Below are positions 15,420-18,175 of a stretch of DNA of 18,175 bases, in pieces; the stretch's first letter is position 1, and the number at the start of each line of letters is the position of its first letter. The position numbers and the translations under genes were made by a program. A model generated the notes under the pieces. That model was not told the origin of the DNA. It saw only the letters and a program-made list of their open reading frames with translations, and made no database searches. Origin of the DNA: JBCDCP01 sp039181495 (GTDB lineage: Bacteria > Pseudomonadota > Alphaproteobacteria > Rhizobiales > Tepidamorphaceae); assembly GCA_039181495.1 (NCBI GenBank), contig JBCDCP010000062.1, forward strand, positions 1 to 18,175, given 5' to 3'.

Positions 15420-16055
15420 CTATCTTTGTTCCTGCAGAAGCCGGCCTGTTGCTTCCTCGATGAGAACGGACGGATCGATCGGGATCCGGGCCGCGTCATA
15501 ATCCTTGTCGATCAGCAGGGACGCGACGCCATGAACGAAGGTCCATAGCAGGACCGACTGGAACCGGCTTTGCGGCGCGCTGGAATCTGCGCCGATGAAT
15601 GTCGCAACCTCTTCGATCAGAACGTCGAAACAGCGATGTCCGGTTTCCCGCGTTGAGTCGTCCTTCTTCAGATCCGGCGTCGAACCAAACATCAGCTTGA
15701 ATGTCTCTGGGTTGCCAGTGGCGAACGTGACGTAGGCCTTGCCCATGCCCGCGATCCGGCGAACCGCATCTTTGGGCTCGCCGTCGCGTGCCTGCTCCAT
15801 GGCACCTGTCAGGTCGCCAAACCCGGTCTGCGCCACATGGCGCAAAATGTCGTGCTTATCGGCAAAGTGCTTGTAAGGCGCGGCCGTGCTGACCCCGATC
15901 GCCTTGCAGGCTTCGGCAATCGAGAAATCCGCAACGCCGTCACGCTCAATGAGTTTGCGCACCTGTTCAACGAGCGCACCGCTCAGGCTGCCATGGTGAT
16001 AGGCCTGCCGTGCTGCTGCTTCGTCAGGTCTTGGTTCTGTTTCTTTGGACGTCAC
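15420..16055 (-). CDS. TetR-family regulator with WHG-type ligand domain
   Basis: 211 residues from a GTG at 16055; no in-frame ATG is nearby. The N-terminal helix-turn-helix (about 30-75) reads IERDGVADFSIAEACKAIGV then STAAPYKHFADKHDILRHVA, with the usual TetR Y-K-H-F recognition-helix end. The C-terminal domain has FVTFATGNPETFKLMFG and WTFVHGVASLL, matching the WHG (TetR_C_33) ligand-binding domain. It is divergent from the RND efflux genes, and the 104-bp gap holds three overlapping palindromes. By the usual logic of the family it represses the pump and itself, and lets go when a ligand binds. The ligand is unknown. Confidence 0.92.
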   Translation of the reverse strand: MTSKETEPRPDEAAARQAYHHGSLSGALVEQVRKLIERDGVADFSIAEACKAIGVSTAAPYKHFADKHDILRHVAQTGFGDLTGAMEQARDGEPKDAVRRIAGMGKAYVTFATGNPETFKLMFGSTPDLKKDDSTRETGHRCFDVLIEEVATFIGADSSAPQSRFQSVLLWTFVHGVASLLIDKDYDAARIPIDPSVLIEEATGRLLQEQR

Positions 16056-16093
16056 GTGATCCGGTTCGCTTTCTGATGCGTCTTGATCTTTAG

Positions 16094-16127
16094 GTTAGTG
16101 ACACTAACATATGTTAGCATATCTAAC
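16094..16127. promoter_or_regulatory. Three overlapping GTTAG/CTAAC palindromes, probable TetR operator
   Basis: GTTAGTGACACTAAC (16094-16108) is a perfect palindrome around a central A. CTAACATATGTTAG (16104-16117) is a perfect even palindrome. GTTAGCATATCTAAC (16113-16127) has perfect 5-bp arms. Adjacent units share their CTAAC or GTTAG half-site, giving four alternating half-sites at a period of about 9-10 bp. The block is centred between the TetR start (16055) and the adaptor start (16160), so it can control both. Both promoters probably lie inside or beside this AT-rich block, but I cannot fix -35/-10 boxes. Confidence 0.8.
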
Positions 16128-16159
16128 ATCGGTAGTGTTGGTGTCGCGCGGAGATCGCC

Positions 16160-17353
16160 ATGACAATGCAGGACCAGGACCCAGAAGAGCAACCACCATC
16201 GGACTCATTGCCGGTCCGGCGAGACTATCGTCGTGTTGGGCAGCGCCTCTTGTCTGTGTTCACGACACTCATGGCCAGTGGTGTCGCACTTGGGCTCGTC
16301 ACCTTCGGGACGATCGTGATCCATGAACGCGCTGGTGCACGGGCAGATGCCTCGGCAACACCGCCGGTTGCCGTCGAAACAGTACAGCTCCAGCTCGAAA
16401 CGACGGTGCGCCAGAAGGTGCGCTTCGTCGGCGAGGTCGAGCCGGCGAGATCGAACCAGCTGGCATTTGAACGTCCGGGCACGGTCTCCGGGATTGCCGT
16501 CGACGAAGGCGACCGGATCGAGGCTGGAGCGATTCTTGCGACGCTGGATACGCGCCTTCTGGACGCCCGCAAGTCGGAATTACAGGCCCGCAAAGCCGGG
16601 TTGGAGGCGCAGGTCGAACTGGCTGAACTGACGCTTAGGCGTCAGACCGTGCTGCGCGATCGCGGCCATACCAGCGGACAGACATTCGATGAGGTGCGAC
16701 TACAGCTCGTCCAGTTGCGGGCCGGGTTGCTCGAAATCGACGCCGCATTGCAGGCCGTGACCGTCGATCTTGCCAAGTCCCGGATCCTCGCACCTTTCGC
16801 GGGCCAGGTCACAGCCCGACTGCTCGATGAAGGCAGTGTGGTTGCGCCCGGCACAGCGATCCTGAGCCTCATTGAGGCGGGGCGACCACAGCTGAGGGTT
16901 GGTGTGCCGGCTGCAATGGCAGGCGAACTGGCAGCAGGTCAGTCCGTCGTCGTTGAACACCAGGGTGCCAGCGTAAAGGCGCAGGTTGCAGCGGTTCGCC
17001 CCGACATCGATCCGGTCACTCGGTCACAGATTGTACTGGTTGATCTGCCGTCTCAGTCAAGCTTCGTCTTTGGCATGACGGCGGAGCTGATCATTGAATC
17101 GGAGCGCTCCACAGAAGGCTACTGGGTGCCATTGACAGCGCTGCGCGAGGGCAGTCGCGGGCTCTGGAACCTGACTACTGTGGTTGAGCGGGATTTGGGT
17201 TTGGAAGCGGCTGCCGAAACGGTGGAGATCGTCCTTGTTGAAGCAGACCGTGCATTCGTCCGCGGCACGCTGACCGGTTCACCCAGAATAGTTGCAAGCG
17301 GCACTCATCGCCTCGTGCCAGGAGCCACCGTAACCCTTCAAGACGCTGATTGA
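16160..17353 (+). CDS. RND efflux periplasmic adaptor (HlyD/AcrA-like membrane fusion protein)
   Basis: 397 residues; ATG 16160 has GGAG 6 nt upstream. A cytoplasmic N-terminus of about 30 residues precedes one membrane anchor (about 32-55: LLSVFTTLMASGVALGLVTF). A lipoyl half-motif follows (PGTVSGIAVDEGDRIEAG), an alpha-hairpin (about 130-195: KSELQARKAGLEAQVELAEL, with RGHTSGQTFDEVRLQL), the second lipoyl half (ILAPFAGQVTARLLDEG) and beta-barrel/membrane-proximal domains with RPDIDPVTRSQIV. It joins the inner-membrane pump encoded 25 bp downstream to an outer-membrane channel not encoded here. Transcription probably starts in the TetR operator region. Confidence 0.93.
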   Translation: MTMQDQDPEEQPPSDSLPVRRDYRRVGQRLLSVFTTLMASGVALGLVTFGTIVIHERAGARADASATPPVAVETVQLQLETTVRQKVRFVGEVEPARSNQLAFERPGTVSGIAVDEGDRIEAGAILATLDTRLLDARKSELQARKAGLEAQVELAELTLRRQTVLRDRGHTSGQTFDEVRLQLVQLRAGLLEIDAALQAVTVDLAKSRILAPFAGQVTARLLDEGSVVAPGTAILSLIEAGRPQLRVGVPAAMAGELAAGQSVVVEHQGASVKAQVAAVRPDIDPVTRSQIVLVDLPSQSSFVFGMTAELIIESERSTEGYWVPLTALREGSRGLWNLTTVVERDLGLEAAAETVEIVLVEADRAFVRGTLTGSPRIVASGTHRLVPGATVTLQDAD

Positions 17354-17378
17354 GCGCCGACAAACGGGAGCGGCTGCA

Positions 17379-18175
17379 ATGCTCACCACCCTGTTCTATC
17401 GCGAAAAGCGGCTTGCTACGCTGGCGATGCTGGTTCTGATTTCGGCTGGTCTGTCGAGTTTTCTGACGATTGGCCGACAGGAAGACCCAACGATCACTAA
17501 TCTGTTTGCAACGATCGTTACGCCCTATCCCGGCGCTGATCCGGCCCGGGTTGAATCTCTGGTCACCGACAAGATCGAGCAAGAACTCCGCGAGATACCG
17601 GAGATCGATACCATCGAGTCAGTCTCGCGGACCGGGGTGTCTTCGGTCACGATTGAGCTGTCCTCATTCATCTCGGATCAGCAAATCGAGCAGGCCTGGT
17701 CGGAGATACGCGACGCATTGTCGGACGCAGCTCTGCTGTTCCCGCAAGGTGTGCCTGAACCGGAGTTCGACAACGACAGAACCGGCGCCTTCACTGCTAT
17801 CAGTGCGCTGATTCCGAGCCACGATTCCGTTCCTCCCGCTGTTCTGTCCCGCATGGCCGATGACCTCGAGGATCGGTTGCGCGATGTCTCCGGCACCAAG
17901 ATCGCACGCAGCTTTGGCAAAGCCGAGGAAGAGGTCCTGGTGACCATCGACCCGGTGAAGCTCACCGCACTCGGACTGACGTTTGATCAGGTTTCCTCGG
18001 CCGTTCGCCAGGCCGACGCCAAGGTGCCTGCCGGTCAGGTGTTCGAGAGCCGGGCTGATCTTCTGATCGAGGTCTCCGGCGAGATCGACAGCCTCGACCG
18101 GCTTGCTCAGGTACCGCTCAGCACATCGCGAGACGGTTTGATTACCCGCCTCGGTGATGTTGCCACGATCGACAA
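17379..18175 (+). CDS. RND efflux pump permease (AcrB-type, HAE family), 3' end outside window
   Basis: The frame is open from ATG 17379 to the window edge (265 complete codons), with ribosome site CGGGAG about 8 nt upstream. The N-terminus MLTTLFYREKRLATLAMLVL is the first membrane helix of an RND permease. Typical porter-domain text follows: PYPGADPARVESLVTDKIEQ, then LREIPEIDTIESVSRTGVSS, and the later LTFDQVSSAVRQADAKVPAG. This is the proton-driven inner-membrane drug or metabolite exporter of a tripartite pump. Substrate range cannot be inferred; the proton-relay residues of the middle helices lie outside the window. It forms an operon with the adaptor. Confidence 0.93.
   Translation, partial: MLTTLFYREKRLATLAMLVLISAGLSSFLTIGRQEDPTITNLFATIVTPYPGADPARVESLVTDKIEQELREIPEIDTIESVSRTGVSSVTIELSSFISDQQIEQAWSEIRDALSDAALLFPQGVPEPEFDNDRTGAFTAISALIPSHDSVPPAVLSRMADDLEDRLRDVSGTKIARSFGKAEEEVLVTIDPVKLTALGLTFDQVSSAVRQADAKVPAGQVFESRADLLIEVSGEIDSLDRLAQVPLSTSRDGLITRLGDVATID

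Noticed and set aside
15299..15499. N-terminal extension of alanine dehydrogenase by 67 codons
   Set aside because: It overlaps the end of the TetR gene, and the family N-terminus MRVGIPKE begins exactly at 15298.

Overview
The window looks like chromosomal DNA from a GC-rich alphaproteobacterium. This rests on high third-position G/C, Tat-type leaders, the imelysin/DUF1513 pair and the style of the regulators. I cannot name the genus. I see no tRNA, rRNA, CRISPR array, transposase or integrase. There are 15 supported protein genes; the first is cut at its 5' end by the window edge and the last at its 3' end.

Layout. (1) Positions 2-2120, + strand: end of an iron-related periplasmic locus, an imelysin-like protein overlapping a DUF1513 protein. 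(2) 2216-3433, +: CPA1-type Na+/H+ antiporter with two operator-like palindromes upstream. (3) 3444-4499, -: zinc-less MDR oxidoreductase, convergent with the antiporter. (4) 4753-6336, +: membrane class III nucleotide cyclase with a HAMP domain and non-standard active-site residues, followed by a terminator-like hairpin. (5) 6576-6878, +: 100-residue peptide with a double-glycine-type leader and a disordered, Cys-free Ser/Thr/Gly core. (6) 13175 down to 6883, -: four-gene export operon in the order HlyD-type adaptor, C39-peptidase ABC exporter, second ABC exporter, cyclic-nucleotide-binding-domain protein. It matches the three-part NHLM ('nitrile hydratase leader microcin') export system. (7) 13872-13432, -: small Tat-exported protein with operator-like repeats upstream and a hairpin downstream. 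(8) 15298-14180, -: alanine dehydrogenase. (9) 16055-15420, -: TetR regulator, divergent from an RND efflux adaptor and pump (16160 to the window end, +), with three overlapping palindromes between them.

The most interesting part is 4753-13872. A complete peptide-export machine with an intact C39 protease triad sits tail to tail, 4 bp apart, with its likely substrate. No peptide-modifying enzyme and no classical NHLP precursor are in view. The substrate is an unusual Cys-free Ser/Thr/Gly-rich polypeptide. A nucleotide cyclase and a cNMP-binding-domain protein flank it. Both deviate at key residues: Lys to Glu and Asn to Pro in the cyclase, and the phosphate-binding Arg to Pro in the receptor. 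This suggests, as inference only, a secreted-peptide system coupled to a divergent or degenerate nucleotide-sensing module. The rest of the window is ordinary transport, metabolism and regulation.
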